DNA of 64,000 nucleotides from contig CAUYUJ010001700.1 in the NCBI GenBank assembly GCA_963575745.1, positions 26,001 to 90,000 on the forward strand, given 5' to 3'. Below are positions 1 through 9,540 of this stretch, piece after piece; position 1 is the stretch's first letter, and each line of letters begins with the position of its first letter. Below the pieces are notes generated by a model. That model was not told where the DNA came from, searched no databases, and saw only the letters and a list, made by a program, of their open reading frames with translations. The position numbers and the translations under genes were made by a program. Source of the stretch: Prorocentrum cordatum (taxonomy: Eukaryota > Sar > Dinophyceae > Prorocentrales > Prorocentraceae).

Positions 1-39
1 GAGGGTTTCTTCCAACATCGTTGATGACTCTTGGGTTTA

Positions 40-305
40 CAGTGGTCCTCCTCCTCCCCCTCCTCCTCTTTCTCCTCCTCCTCCTCTTCCTCCTCCTCCT
101 CCCCCTCCTCCCCCTCCTCCTCCTCCTCCGCCTCTTCCTCCTCCTCCTCCTCTTCCTCCTTTTCCTCCTCTTCCTCTTCCTCCTCATCCTCCTCCTCCTC
201 CTCCCTCCTCCTCCTCCTCCCCCTCCTCCTTTCCCTCCTCCACCTCCTCCTCCTCTTCCTCCTCCTCATGCTCCTCCTCCTCCTCCTCCTCCTCCTCCTC
301 CTCCA
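40..305. repeat. CTC/TCC trinucleotide tract
   Basis: Almost pure CTC/TCC triplets with a few CCC, CTT and GCC interruptions. The open frames through it encode only Leu, Ser/Pro or Glu/Gly runs and are products of the repeat, not genes. Confidence 0.95.
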
Positions 306-518
306 CGCCCGCTCGTCGTCGTCTACGTATCCATTGCTTTGCCGACCAGCGCGGGCCCTCGCACCCCGCCCGCTCCCCCCCCCAATGGAGCAGATCTTGG
401 CCGCTTCGGGCGCCGTTTTTTCCGGGCAGGCGCAGCCTCCCCCCTAACGGACGCCCCGCTGCAAACGGGCGCACGGAGCAGAGGTCCGGAGCCGGAGCCC
501 GCCCCCCCCCCCGGCGCC

Positions 519-690
519 CGTCCGCCCAATGCCGGAACGCCGAAGGAAGAAAACGTTGCACCTCCACCTCCTCCTCCTCCTCCTCCTCCTCCTTCTCCTC
601 CTCCTCCTCCTTCTCCTCCTCCTCCTCCTCCTCCTCCTCCTCCTCCTCCTCCTCCTCCTCCTCCTCCTCCTCCTCCTCCTCCTCCTCCTC

Positions 691-721
<31 letters not shown>

Positions 722-764
722 TGCGCTCGTCCGCCCAGTGCCAGAACGCCGAAGTAAGAAAACG
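519..764. repeat. Direct repeats flanking a second CTC tract
   Basis: Two 37-bp copies at 519-555 and 728-764, with about three differences, bracket a CTC tract at about 565-716. Both contain GAACGCCGAAG followed by AAGAAAACG. The arrangement suggests a tandem duplication of about 209 bp whose interior became a pure triplet run. Confidence 0.7.
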
Positions 765-933
765 CCGGCGCCCTCCAGAGAGGGGGGCTCGCCCTCGAGG
801 ATCGAAGGGGCGCGCTCCAGGCAGCGCCCCGCGCGGCGCGCTCCGGGGGAGGGGCCCCGGCGGAAGGCGGGCGGCGGGCGGCGGGAGCTGTGGGCGCGGC
901 CGCCCCTGCCGGCGGAAGGCGGCGGAAGGCGGG

Positions 934-955
934 CGGAAGCCTCGACGGCTCAAGA
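934..955 (+). other. Possible degraded DinoSL relic upstream of LINE A
   Basis: The 22 bases end in GGCTCAAG and contain AGCC at the right distance, matching the dinoflagellate spliced leader at about 14 of 22 positions. The central T run is lost. It lies before the first LINE A frame, as clearer DinoSL copies do before other elements here. On its own this is weak. Confidence 0.25.
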
Positions 956-1063
956 CGTTGCGTCGCAGCGACGGTCGTGCCAGGTCGCAAGTCCTGGCCA
1001 GTGCTTGCCCCCTGACGGCCGCGCCATGTTGGGTGCTGCACGCCGCGGAGGGGGAGAGCTTCG

Positions 1064-2389
1064 GTGACTACTGCGAGGTGGGCGTTCGCGGGCTGCCCGA
1101 CCCGCGAGGACGGCAACACCGAGTTTGGCCTGACGTGTTGCTGGAAAAAGGGCGTACGGGCGATGCGTGGCAAGCGTGCCCTGAGGCGTGCAGCGCGGCT
1201 TGCGCTGGTGGTGGGTGCGGCCTGGTACCGTGGACAGAAGATCACACGAGCCTCAGCCGCGCAGCTGGTCTCTCCCGAGAGTGTCGCGGAGCTGACCCAG
1301 ACGCCACATCGAGCAGATGAACGAGTATGTGAGAAGTTGGAGAGAAACACGTGTCAAGCAAGACAGCGATCCGCATGGAAGCAACGTGCACTGAAGGTGT
1401 GGAGCTTCAACGTGGAGTCGCTGCGGAGAGTCGGGAGGATGGATGAGTTGTTAGAGTTGGCAAGGGCTGAGGACGTGGTCATTTTCACGATGCAAGGCAC
1501 GCAGATGGACTTAGGCAAGACATGGAAGTCGGGCAGCTTCGAGGTTCACTCCTTGGCGAGATCGGGCAAAGGTCAGCGAGACGGATGCCTCACTGCGATA
1601 AATTTGAAGTTCTTCCAGAAGGGGGAGGTCAGATGTGAGCATGCTTGGTTGGAAGGTAAACTACAGGGAGTGCGACTTCGCAGCATCAACAAGCGCAGGT
1701 ACGAGCGCGACATATACGTGCTGAACGGTTACGCACCCACGAATGAGGCTGGCCACGTTCCTAAGGGAGTTGAAGCAATGGAGTATCGCGAGAAGCACTT
1801 GGAGGCCAGAGACACGTTCTGGCAAGTATGTCGGCGAGCTGTTGGTCAGGTGCCTGCGCGGGCCTCATTGGTCATCACGCTCAACGCGAACGCACGCGTC
1901 CCGCCGATGCTGCCTTGGGTGGGGTTTGCAGGTGTGCGCAGGACGGGGCCAGCGATCAACGGCAACGGTCACGAGCTGATGGGCCTGATGGAGGACTACG
2001 GGCTCATGGCGCTGAACACGTTCGGGAAAAAGGGGGCGATCCAATGGCACGTGGAAGAGCCCACAAGGAGGTTGGACGACGATAGACTACGTGCTGGTGC
2101 GAAGGCAAGGGGGATATGGACACTCTGCTCATCCAAGGGCCGATTTACATGTGAACTTGGGCGGCTACATGGACCACAGACCTTTGGAGGCACAGATCTA
2201 TGTTGGGGTGAAGGCCAAGACGGTGAAGGAAGTTGGCAAATTTCGGTGGCGGCGGGAGCTCATGAGTGCAGACCTGCTGAAGGTGCAGCAAGCAGAGGCG
2301 GATCTCGACAACCAGGAGCAGCTTCCGAAACGCGCGCTCAACTTCAGACTCAAGGTTCAGGAGGGGCTCGAGTGCAAGGGGCTCTATGA
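1064..2389 (+). CDS. LINE A endonuclease domain (degenerate)
   Basis: In non-LTR retrotransposons this domain nicks the target DNA to prime reverse transcription. Visible motifs of the endonuclease/exonuclease/phosphatase fold are WSFNVESLRRVGRMDEL near residue 112, the VYAP-like block LNGYAPTNEAG, and LNANARV where GDFNARV is expected. The catalytic Asp of that block is therefore replaced, so the enzyme is probably dead. Useful coding ends near 2040, at an A5G5 homopolymer; the next motif, TTIDYVLVRR, is read in the following frame, so a small indel separates them. The N-terminal 80 or so residues look unconserved and the real start is uncertain. Confidence 0.75.
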   Translation: MTTARWAFAGCPTREDGNTEFGLTCCWKKGVRAMRGKRALRRAARLALVVGAAWYRGQKITRASAAQLVSPESVAELTQTPHRADERVCEKLERNTCQARQRSAWKQRALKVWSFNVESLRRVGRMDELLELARAEDVVIFTMQGTQMDLGKTWKSGSFEVHSLARSGKGQRDGCLTAINLKFFQKGEVRCEHAWLEGKLQGVRLRSINKRRYERDIYVLNGYAPTNEAGHVPKGVEAMEYREKHLEARDTFWQVCRRAVGQVPARASLVITLNANARVPPMLPWVGFAGVRRTGPAINGNGHELMGLMEDYGLMALNTFGKKGAIQWHVEEPTRRLDDDRLRAGAKARGIWTLCSSKGRFTCELGRLHGPQTFGGTDLCWGEGQDGEGSWQISVAAGAHECRPAEGAASRGGSRQPGAASETRAQLQTQGSGGARVQGAL

Positions 2390-4451
2390 GGACTGGGCAG
2401 ATGTGTGCGGTAAGGGCAAGCAGTACGAGTCGCCGTCGGAGTATTTCAACGAGCTCGAGGGAGTAGTGATCGAGGCGGCTTTGCAGGACTACATCTCACC
2501 ACCTGTGACGGGGAAAGGCGATGGCCCAGTGTTCGGAGATGAGACGGTGAAGCTGATTCAGACTAAACAGTACTGGCAGTACCAACTGGCAGCTCTTCCT
2601 GAAGGCGCAAGGTGGATGAGGACGCTATTACAGGAGCGGTTTAATGAAGCGGCGAATATTAGGGCAGCGGCGATCAGGAGCGAGAAGCGGCACAGGACGG
2701 CGGAGATGGCGGCAGTGGCAGAGAGAGCGGCAAGCCAAAGGAACCTAAGGCGCCTACACAACACCGTGAACAAGTTTGCACCCAAGCCTGCGGCACCCAT
2801 TGGAGCGGTGAAGGATCCAGCCACAGGCCTGCCATGCTTCGACGCAGTGGACGACCAGCGCGTGCGCATTCAGAGCATCTGTGACATATGCGAGGGCCAG
2901 GCGATGGAGCTAGACGCGCGCCCTCCCATGGTCGGCAGGAAGGAGCGCGACGACGGCAGGATTGGCAGCTACGACATGGCAGCGGCGAAGGCAAGCATCA
3001 TGGAGCTGCCCAATTTGAAGGGCGGTTCTACGCTCAGGTGGCCGTTGAGGGGCCCGCCTGGTGGTGCTGTTGCTGAATCTTGGAAGCTGGCGATCGACTC
3101 TCTTGCACCGCCCATCATGCAAGTCTTCAACGCAGCGCAGGCGCTGGGTGATGCCCCTCAGAGGTTCAAGGACGGCGACGCCATGCAGTTGCGTAAGCCG
3201 AAGGGTGACGGGTGTTCGGCGTCAAAAGGCTACGGGACCATCAACTTGGTCAGTCATGTGGGGAAAGCGCGCGCTAAGGTCACCACGCACGAGGCGGTGC
3301 GAGAAGTAGCACGCAATATTTCCCCGACGCAGTTTGGAGCCATGCCTGGGCGAGGTGCGCGGGGCGCAGTTGCAGTGGCAAGTGAAGTAATTGTTCGACA
3401 TCAGCGTGCCCATCGAGCCAGACGGCGTGGGCGCTCTTCTAAGCCCCCACCGATGCTGCTGGCGGTCCTCGCCGACATTGAGAAGGCGTTCGACGCGGTT
3501 CCCAGGGATAAGATTTGGGAGGCGTTGGAGGCGTTGCAAGTCCGCTGGGATGCGCGAGTTACACTGGAAGAGCTCCATGAAGGCATGTGCTACTTGTTCC
3601 GCGATGTGACGACGCACGAGCCAGTGGCGAGGATCAGGGTCAAGAAAGGTGCACGGCAAGGGGGAGTTGAGAGTCCTTGGCTTTTCGTGGCAGTCTATGA
3701 TGGGATAGTATATCGCATCTCGCACGAACTCCGCCAGCAGGAGGTCACGGCAGTCAGAGCATTCTTCGACCCCACGCTGAGGAAGCTCCGCAACAATGAC
3801 AGCCTGAAGGAGGAAGAGTGCGAGGAGATAGACGTGTCCCAGCTAAAGTTCCTGGACGACCTGCTCACGTTCGCTGAGATTGAGGAGTTTGACGATGCGT
3901 CCATCATTTTGGAGGTCTTGCAGGGTGAGATCTGCGGTGGAGGTATGCGAGTCAACCCCAGAAAGACGGAGTTGCTGCTCACGCCGTCGGGAATTGGGAG
4001 CAAGAAAAGGATGAAGGATATTCGAGCGCAGAACACCCGCATTGTGACGTGGGAGGAGGACGACTATTTCCCATTGCGCCCGCAGCCGTATGTGAAGTAT
4101 TCGGGCGTCCAGCTGTCGGCGACGGGCTCGCACCAGGGGGAGGTCACTAGTCGAATCAGGGCCGCCAACTCCACTCATTCTCGTCTGCTTCGTCGTGCTT
4201 TCAAGAGCGGGTTCAGCCCCAAGTTGAAGATCAGATTGTGGAAGGCCTTGGTGAGGTCAGTATGTCTGTATTGCCTGGAGATCAACAACCTCGCCAAGCG
4301 GGAGCTCAACAGGCTGGGGAGCTGGCAGGTGCAGAAGCTCCGCGGGTTGCTGCACTTTCCCGCCCACCTGCACAAGCAGACCAACCGCGAGATCAGGAAG
4401 CGAGCCCGCACGCCGACGGTCACAAAAGCACATTGCTGTTGCGAAGGTTGA
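2043..4451 (+). CDS. LINE A reverse transcriptase
   Basis: The frame opens with the last endonuclease motif (TTIDYVLVRR, then YMDHRPLEA) and continues into a non-LTR reverse transcriptase. Recognisable blocks are LADIEKAFDAVPRDKIW (motif A, with its Asp), GARQGGVESPWLF (motif B), QLKFLDDLLTF (motif C, FLDD instead of the usual F/YADD) and GMRVNPRKTELL (motif D), followed by a thumb region. The catalytic Asp residues are present. The frame stops at 4451 in the middle of the thumb/connection; the protein continues in another frame from about 4430, so a frameshift lies there. It would make the cDNA of the element if intact. Confidence 0.85.
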   Translation, partial: NGTWKSPQGGWTTIDYVLVRRQGGYGHSAHPRADLHVNLGGYMDHRPLEAQIYVGVKAKTVKEVGKFRWRRELMSADLLKVQQAEADLDNQEQLPKRALNFRLKVQEGLECKGLYEDWADVCGKGKQYESPSEYFNELEGVVIEAALQDYISPPVTGKGDGPVFGDETVKLIQTKQYWQYQLAALPEGARWMRTLLQERFNEAANIRAAAIRSEKRHRTAEMAAVAERAASQRNLRRLHNTVNKFAPKPAAPIGAVKDPATGLPCFDAVDDQRVRIQSICDICEGQAMELDARPPMVGRKERDDGRIGSYDMAAAKASIMELPNLKGGSTLRWPLRGPPGGAVAESWKLAIDSLAPPIMQVFNAAQALGDAPQRFKDGDAMQLRKPKGDGCSASKGYGTINLVSHVGKARAKVTTHEAVREVARNISPTQFGAMPGRGARGAVAVASEVIVRHQRAHRARRRGRSSKPPPMLLAVLADIEKAFDAVPRDKIWEALEALQVRWDARVTLEELHEGMCYLFRDVTTHEPVARIRVKKGARQGGVESPWLFVAVYDGIVYRISHELRQQEVTAVRAFFDPTLRKLRNNDSLKEEECEEIDVSQLKFLDDLLTFAEIEEFDDASIILEVLQGEICGGGMRVNPRKTELLLTPSGIGSKKRMKDIRAQNTRIVTWEEDDYFPLRPQPYVKYSGVQLSATGSHQGEVTSRIRAANSTHSRLLRRAFKSGFSPKLKIRLWKALVRSVCLYCLEINNLAKRELNRLGSWQVQKLRGLLHFPAHLHKQTNREIRKRARTPTVTKAHCCCEG

Positions 4452-5026
4452 GGTGGCGGCAGAAGGTGTTGTGGCCGGCCTTCAGGGACCCCAGCAAAGA
4501 TCTGTGCGACCCGACGCTGGCGGTCAGGGCGGTCGTCTTTGGCCGTCTTTCGTTCGAGCAGGTCGGCCAGGGTGAGCATTCTGGCCTGCTGACGCTGCTG
4601 CTGGACGACATGCGGCAGATGTGGCAGACAGCAGACGCTCGGGAGAAGCTCACGGCTCGCCAGCTCTTCCTGCTGCGCGGCGACCTCCCTGAGCTGGGCG
4701 AGCCGTGGCTGCGCTGGCTCGCTTCCTTTGAGCAGCGCTGCTTCCGCCGTGTGCTGACTTACGGCGGCGAGACTGACGCTGTGAAGGATGCTGCAGCAAT
4801 CGTCTGGCTGGAGTGTGAACTGTGCGGGCAAAAATGTGATAGGGAAAATGGGTTAGCGAATCACAGACATGCTGTTCATAAAGTCTATGCAAACCCAGAG
4901 CCCGAAGCCCTCACAGAGACGGACCTGAAACAAAATACCTGCCCCCACTGTCTGAAGACCTTCACGAGGAAAGACATCCTGATCAGACACATTAAACAGA
5001 AACGATGCCTGTCCCGTCCCAGCGGA
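4430..5026 (+). CDS. LINE A zinc-finger segment
   Basis: This continues the reverse-transcriptase polypeptide after a frameshift (LRRLRWRQKVLWPAFRDP is the typical post-thumb segment). Two fingers follow: CELCGQKCDRENGLANHRHA with a second His further on, and CPHCLKTFTRKDILIRH ending in a Cys (C2HC). Such fingers in LINE proteins bind nucleic acid. The same frame stays open to 6103, but beyond about 5020 it turns into Gly/Arg/Gln-rich shadow sequence while the neighbouring frame becomes coding-like, so a further frameshift is inferred there. Confidence 0.75.
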
Positions 5027-5027
5027 G

Positions 5028-5888
5028 TTGCGGCTCAAGCCATACTCTCAGAACTACCTGATCCAGCTGGCCCCTCCGCTGGACCTGCCCCAGAGGCCGC
5101 GCGCGATGTTCCAGCCGATAGGCGAGGTGCAGGCGGCGACGGGCAGCAAAGAGCACAAGACGACGGCGGCCGAGGCAGGGGTCGCGGCCGAGGGCAAGGG
5201 CGCGCAGCAGGACGTGGTGGGCCCCCTGGCCAAGGCGCTCGCGAGCCTGGTTCTGCAGCACGAGGACATGGCGCGCTCGGCTCACAGGGGCGACAATTTC
5301 GTGATCCCACTGAAGCAGGCACAGAAGATGGCGATTGCGCTGGACCAGGCCCTGTCGCACTACGAGGAGGAGGGCACCAAGGCCAAGGAGAAGGCCAAGG
5401 AGAAGCAGGAGGACTACATGGGCAACCCGCTCGGCAAGAGGCCCGACGCACTGGCGAGGGCGGTCCTGTTCCGCGTGGCGGAGGCCGTGGAGGGCAAGAA
5501 GGACGCCGTGCTGGCGGCCGTGGAGCAGGGCATCGAGCCGCAGGCCACCAAGACGGCGCTGGACGAGATCATCAAGTTCGGCAAGCTGGTGCAGGACCCG
5601 CAGATCAAATTCGCGGCGACGAGGTGCTTCAAGGTGGAGGCCAAGGCGGACGAGGAGGGCGGCGAGCTCTCGGAATGCAAGTGGATATTCGCGATCAACC
5701 ACTATCCGTCGCTGAAGGAGTCGTTGAAGATGGTTCGGCTCAACGGCGCCCTGGCCGCGGTCGGCATCAGCCTGCAGTACGACATCGCGAAGCGCTCGAA
5801 GGCGGCCAAAGAGGTCGAGGCGCTGGCGTTCAAGACGGGCAAGGGCGGCGCACAGGCAGCAAAGGGCAAGAAGCCGAGGAAGCATTAG
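5028..5888 (+). CDS. LINE A C-terminal domain
   Basis: About 286 residues of soluble, helix-prone, Lys/Glu/Ala-rich sequence end at a stop at 5886-5888. The stretch from AMFQPIGEVQ through EWK-like SECKWIFAINHYPSLK to the basic tail GKKPRKH reads as a genuine protein with balanced composition. I infer that it is the C-terminal part of the LINE A polyprotein, because it follows the zinc fingers directly on the same strand with only a one-frame change. Its function is unknown. It starts without ATG, consistent with being an internal piece. Confidence 0.65.
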   Translation: MRLKPYSQNYLIQLAPPLDLPQRPRAMFQPIGEVQAATGSKEHKTTAAEAGVAAEGKGAQQDVVGPLAKALASLVLQHEDMARSAHRGDNFVIPLKQAQKMAIALDQALSHYEEEGTKAKEKAKEKQEDYMGNPLGKRPDALARAVLFRVAEAVEGKKDAVLAAVEQGIEPQATKTALDEIIKFGKLVQDPQIKFAATRCFKVEAKADEEGGELSECKWIFAINHYPSLKESLKMVRLNGALAAVGISLQYDIAKRSKAAKEVEALAFKTGKGGAQAAKGKKPRKH

Positions 5889-6257
5889 GTGAGGGCGCTG
5901 CGACTTCAGCACCGTCGGCAGCAAGGATGCCAGCGCCTACGCCAGCGCCGACACCAGCACTTACCCGTGAGCTGGGAGGCTCTGCCACCGCCGCCGAGAG
6001 TCTCCACTCCTCCCTCTCCTTTACCTCCCCTTTCGACCTCCCCCTTCCCCTCCCGACCTCTCAGACGCAGCTCGAACAATATTTTCAAAGGGGGCCGCGC
6101 TAAACTGCGGGGGGCCCGTGCGCCTTGCCCCTCACCAGAAGGGGGGGGGAAGCCGCCCTCGCAGGTGCCACTCCCGCAGGGGTGGGGGTGCGCGGGCGCG
6201 GGGTTGGGGGCCACCGTGCTCTCCGCTCGCGCCCGCTGTCCGTTTTCAGGGCTTCGA

Positions 6258-6530
6258 TCGACCTCGATCGCGCCGCGTCGTTTTCTCGGTAGTTGCTGGT
6301 GCCCCCGCAAAACTTCCTGGGCTAAGGGGAGTCGCGTTGAAAAAAAAAGGAAGGCGGGCGGCGGGGCTGAGGCAATTGCTGCCTCGTCGCCTCGCGCCCG
6401 CCCTCGTCCCGGTTCGGGCTGCGGTCGGGCCTCGATCGCGCGGCGAGGTTGGTCCGGGAGACGCCGGTGTCCCCGCGGAGCTTCCCGAGCAGCGGGAGCC
6501 GCGTCCCCCAAAAAGGGAGGACGGGCGGCA
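6258..6530. repeat. Degenerate tandem duplication, period about 170 bp
   Basis: Two related blocks, about 6258-6365 and 6430-6530, share CCTCGATCGCG near the start, a GGTG.CCCCGC block, GCTTCC-like sequence, and an A-rich run followed by GGGCGGC. The 5889-6257 stretch before them is GC-rich and C-rich, with no supported gene. Confidence 0.5.
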
Positions 6531-6589
6531 TGCGGGCTCTTGCACAGTTCGAGGCGTCTGGGGTCTGCTGTGCCTCGAAGGAGACAAAG

Positions 6590-6723
6590 CGCCATAAACA
6601 GAAACTTGTGGCGCTTCGCGCGGGTTTCTTGGATCCGCGCTGGCCGCGGAGCGCGCCAGGGACGGGGGTCCAGCGCAGATCCAAGAAATCGGCGCGGAGC
6701 GCCAAGAGTTTCTGGCTGTGGCG
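6590..6723. repeat. Fold-back (palindromic) element, copy 1
   Basis: A 134-bp imperfect palindrome. The left arm runs from CGCCATAAACAGAAAC through GGCGCT.CGCGC to TTTCTTGGATCCGCGCTGG; the right arm is its reverse complement with scattered mismatches. A homologous 121-bp copy lies at 19600-19720. Two dispersed copies with the same arms but a different centre look like a MITE or fold-back transposon family. Confidence 0.8.
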
Positions 6724-6984
6724 GTTCTTCTTCTTCTTGGTGCTGTGGCATCCTGTGCCTGGGCATTCCGAGGATAGTGCTGCGCCGCGAGTGCGGTTGC
6801 GTTTCGTCGGGCCCCTCGCAGGACACCTCCGGCCGAGTCTTGTAGGGTGCAGCGCCGGAGAAGGAGAGGGAAGGCTGGCAGCAGGCGGCGGCAGCAAAAG
6901 TCCCCCCCGCCCAAAAGAGGCGGCATCGCTTTTGGGTTGCAGGGTTGCTGGGATCGGCCGCTGGGATCCGCCGTGCTTTGGCTG

Positions 6985-7082
6985 GCCCGCCGAGGAGGAG
7001 GAGGAGGAGGAGGAGGAGGAGGAGGAGGAGGAGGAGGAGGAGGAGGAGGAGGAGGAGGAGGAGGAGGAGCAGGAGGAGCAGG

Positions 7083-7124
<42 letters not shown>

Positions 7125-7130
7125 AGGAGA
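6985..7130. repeat. GGA/GAGCAG tract
   Basis: Pure GGA triplets pass into GAGCAG hexamers. The sequence from 7131 to about 7650 has no supported gene; it contains a short inverted pair GGAAGTAGG / CCTACTTC near 7255-7310. Confidence 0.9.
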
Positions 7131-7654
7131 TTTCAACTCAGTTGTGCCCTCAGAGGGGGGCTCCACGGCTTCGGGAAGAAGAAGAGGAGATTTCAACTCG
7201 AGATCCTGGTCAGAACGTGCCCGGGAGAGGTCCGGGGAGTACACGCCGGTCGTTGGAAGTAGGTATTCTTGGATACCCAGATCCCAATCTACTTCAAGCG
7301 CCTTCCTACTTCAAGAATCGACCTGATTTTGCTTTGTTTTGTTATTCTCTGGGAGGCCCTGGACCCAATCCACTTTATCCACCTTCCTACTTTATGTTTT
7401 TACCTACTTCTCCCGACCGACGTGTAGCGGCATCGGTACCTGTTGGTTTCCCCATGCCCCGGCTCCCGCTCCACCGTGCTCCGGCCGGTACTCTCTGGGA
7501 GGGGGAGGTCGAGAGGATGAGGGGGGAGGGTGGCGGGGGGAGCTCCAGGTGCTCGCTGCTCTCGTAGAGGCTTCTCTTCGCAGGCTCTCGTCGTCTGCGT
7601 GGCTTCCTGGAGGTCGTGGTTCTTCGTGGTGAGGGCCTAGCCTAGGGAGCAGGG

Positions 7655-7975
7655 GGAAGAAGGAGGAGGAGCAGGAGGGGGAGGAGGAGGAGGAGGAGGA
7701 GGAGGAGGAGGAGGAGGAGGAGGAGGAGGAGGAGGAGGAGGAGGGAGGAGGGGAGGAGAGGAGAGGAGGGAGGAGGAGGAGGAGGAGGAGGAGGAGAGGA
7801 GGAGGAGGAGGAGGGAGGAGGGGAGGAGGAGGGAGGAGGAAGGAGGAGGAGGAGGAGGAGGAGGGGGGAGGAGGAGGAGGAGGAGGAGGAGGAGGAGGAG
7901 GAGGAGGAGGAGGAGGAGGAGGAGGAGGAGGAGAGGAGGAGGAGGAGGAGGAGGAGGAGGAGGAGGAGGAGTAGG
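7655..7975. repeat. GGA tract before LINE B
   Basis: Over 300 bp of GGA triplets with occasional GGG and GAGA interruptions end immediately before the DinoSL copy at 7982. Reading frames across it encode only homopolymers. Confidence 0.95.
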
Positions 7976-7981
7976 TTGTGT

Positions 7982-8018
7982 TCCGTAGCCATTTTGGCTC
8001 AAGCCATTTTGGCTCAAG
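7982..8018 (+). other. DinoSL plus tandem truncated DinoSL relic
   Basis: Positions 7982-8003 match the 22-nt dinoflagellate spliced leader exactly (TCCGTAGCC then ATTTTGGCTCAAG). Positions 8004-8018 repeat its last 15 nt, CCATTTTGGCTCAAG. In dinoflagellates the leader is added to mRNA by trans-splicing, so a genomic copy joined to a gene means that mature mRNA was reverse-transcribed and reinserted. A full plus a truncated copy implies two cycles. It lies about 120 bp before ORF1 of LINE B and marks that element's 5' end. Confidence 0.95.
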
Positions 8019-8138
8019 GTTTCCCGCCGCTGTGCGACAACCATCGAGGGGGCGCCCGACGCATTCTCGTGGGCCTTGCCCATCTTCACTTCCCGCGAGC
8101 TTCACTGTCTCGCCCAGTCCCGCGCCGCACTTCGTTTG

Positions 8139-9182
8139 ATGACCCGCGGAGGCGGGAAATACTCAGGAGGGGATGCTGGCGCCGCCTGCCCCACCTGTGG
8201 ATGCAAGAAGAACCCGAGCCACTTCCGCTTCTGCTACTACCACTGTCGTGGCACTCTCCCTCGTCTTGGCGCTGCTGAGCCGCCTGCTCCTTCTGGTGCA
8301 TGGGCGCGCGCACCTTGGCGTCGTGTCGGAGGGCATGCTTGGTCTGGCGGCTTGCAGGGTGGTTGCAAAGGAGGGCGCCCCAGGGACTCATTGTTGGGCT
8401 CTAAAGGACGAGGTGGTGCCCATCAGTCGGGTGGGAAGCCCCTTGGTGCCTTGGAGGAGCTCCACCGTATGCAGCAACTGTGCTCAAGCAAGTTCAAGGA
8501 CGCCTTGCCGCAAGAAGCTCGTTCAGCAATTGCAGCCGCGTGGGAGTCCGCCCAGCAGGCAAAGGAGAGCGAGTTGCCCCCGTCCCGTGTGCTGCAGAGA
8601 GTGGAACAAGATCAGTATCGCCGTGACAAGCGGATCGAGCGTCTCGAAGCGGACCTGGCCAAGGTGGTGGAGCGGATGCAGTCGCTGGCCAACCAACGTG
8701 CAGAGTTGGAGCAGTCCATTGTGTCGGAGAGGAAAGCCATGGAGGAGACCAAGGCCGCTGCCGCGGAACGTCTTCGACACGCTGACCAACCTGCTTCAGA
8801 CCTTCCTGACTTGGGAGGACTCCGCCGCCAGCTGGAAGATGTCCAGCATGTGCTTGCAGGTGTGCAAGCAGGAGAGCTTCGCGAGTCGCTTGAGGCCAAG
8901 TACCAGAACATCTTGGAGATGCTACCGCCCAAGCCTGTGCCTCAGCCTGCTGCGGCTGCCCCCGCCGCCACAGGGATGGTGGTGGATGAGGCCGATCTGG
9001 AGGAGGCTTGCATGGCTGCGGGCGTCGGCTCCGATGCCGTCAAGCGTGGTCTACTGGAGGCGCTGCTGCAAGCCGGCAAGAAGCCCCGTTTTCGCTCGCC
9101 AGGCCCAGGCGGGAGGATCAATGCCGCCTTTCGTCACCCACGACCAGGTTGGGAAGGCGTTGGAGCAGAGGATGACCTCTAA
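8139..9182 (+). CDS. LINE B ORF1 protein
   Basis: ORF1 proteins of non-LTR elements bind the element's RNA. From the first ATG (8139) the protein is about 347 residues. It carries a zinc ribbon near the N-terminus (CPTCGCKKN, then CYYHC). After a Gly-rich linker comes a long charged helical segment (KRIERLEADLAKVVERMQSL and onward, residues about 170-250), a predicted coiled coil, and a C-terminal globular part around DEADLEEACMAAGVGSDAVK. The same ribbon-plus-coil design is seen in LINE C ORF1 (CSVCGCKKN, CKHCG). An upstream in-frame TTG at 8076 is possible but unnecessary. This is the only unbroken frame of LINE B apart from the RNase H part. Confidence 0.75.
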   Translation: MTRGGGKYSGGDAGAACPTCGCKKNPSHFRFCYYHCRGTLPRLGAAEPPAPSGAWARAPWRRVGGHAWSGGLQGGCKGGRPRDSLLGSKGRGGAHQSGGKPLGALEELHRMQQLCSSKFKDALPQEARSAIAAAWESAQQAKESELPPSRVLQRVEQDQYRRDKRIERLEADLAKVVERMQSLANQRAELEQSIVSERKAMEETKAAAAERLRHADQPASDLPDLGGLRRQLEDVQHVLAGVQAGELRESLEAKYQNILEMLPPKPVPQPAAAAPAATGMVVDEADLEEACMAAGVGSDAVKRGLLEALLQAGKKPRFRSPGPGGRINAAFRHPRPGWEGVGAEDDL

Positions 9183-9540
9183 GCAATATGCCTGGAGTGA
9201 TGAACAGGATGACGACACAGTGCGCGCCACAGCGGCCAGTTCGATGGCTTCCTCGGCGGCGTCACCAGCGAGCCCGTGGCCATCGCGAACCCCACGGAGT
9301 GGTCCAGCTTCCTTGTGTGGTTCAACGGAGTTGTCGTCTGCTTCCTTCACGAGGGGACCTTCCTCAGTGCCCTGTGGGTCTCCTAGGCCTTGGGGATCTA
9401 CCTCGGCGAGGACAGGCGAGGTGGCAGGATTGCCACAACCCTCTTCCCCATCTTTTGCTGCCCGCAGTGTCGAAAATCGTGTATCAGGACGCGGGGCGTT
9501 CAATCGTCCCTTGCAGGGACAAGCTCCTGCGCTCGTTCGG

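Larger units (their letters stand above)
1064..5888 (+). mobile_element. LINE A, non-LTR retrotransposon, decayed
   Basis: The order is AP-type endonuclease, reverse transcriptase, C2H2/C2HC zinc fingers, then a lysine-rich C-terminal domain, all on the plus strand. This is the layout of non-LTR elements with an APE-like endonuclease. The reading frame changes three times (near 2040, 4425 and 5010), so no intact polyprotein exists. The ends were not found; limits are those of the coding signal. A possible DinoSL relic lies at 934-955. It is distinct from LINEs B and C, having no RNase H and a different C-terminus. Confidence 0.85.

Noticed and set aside
21-1350. Long Leu/Pro/Ser or Glu/Gly open frames on both strands
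   Set aside because: They are translations of CTC/GGA triplet tracts, open in all frames of one strand by composition, with no non-repetitive domain.
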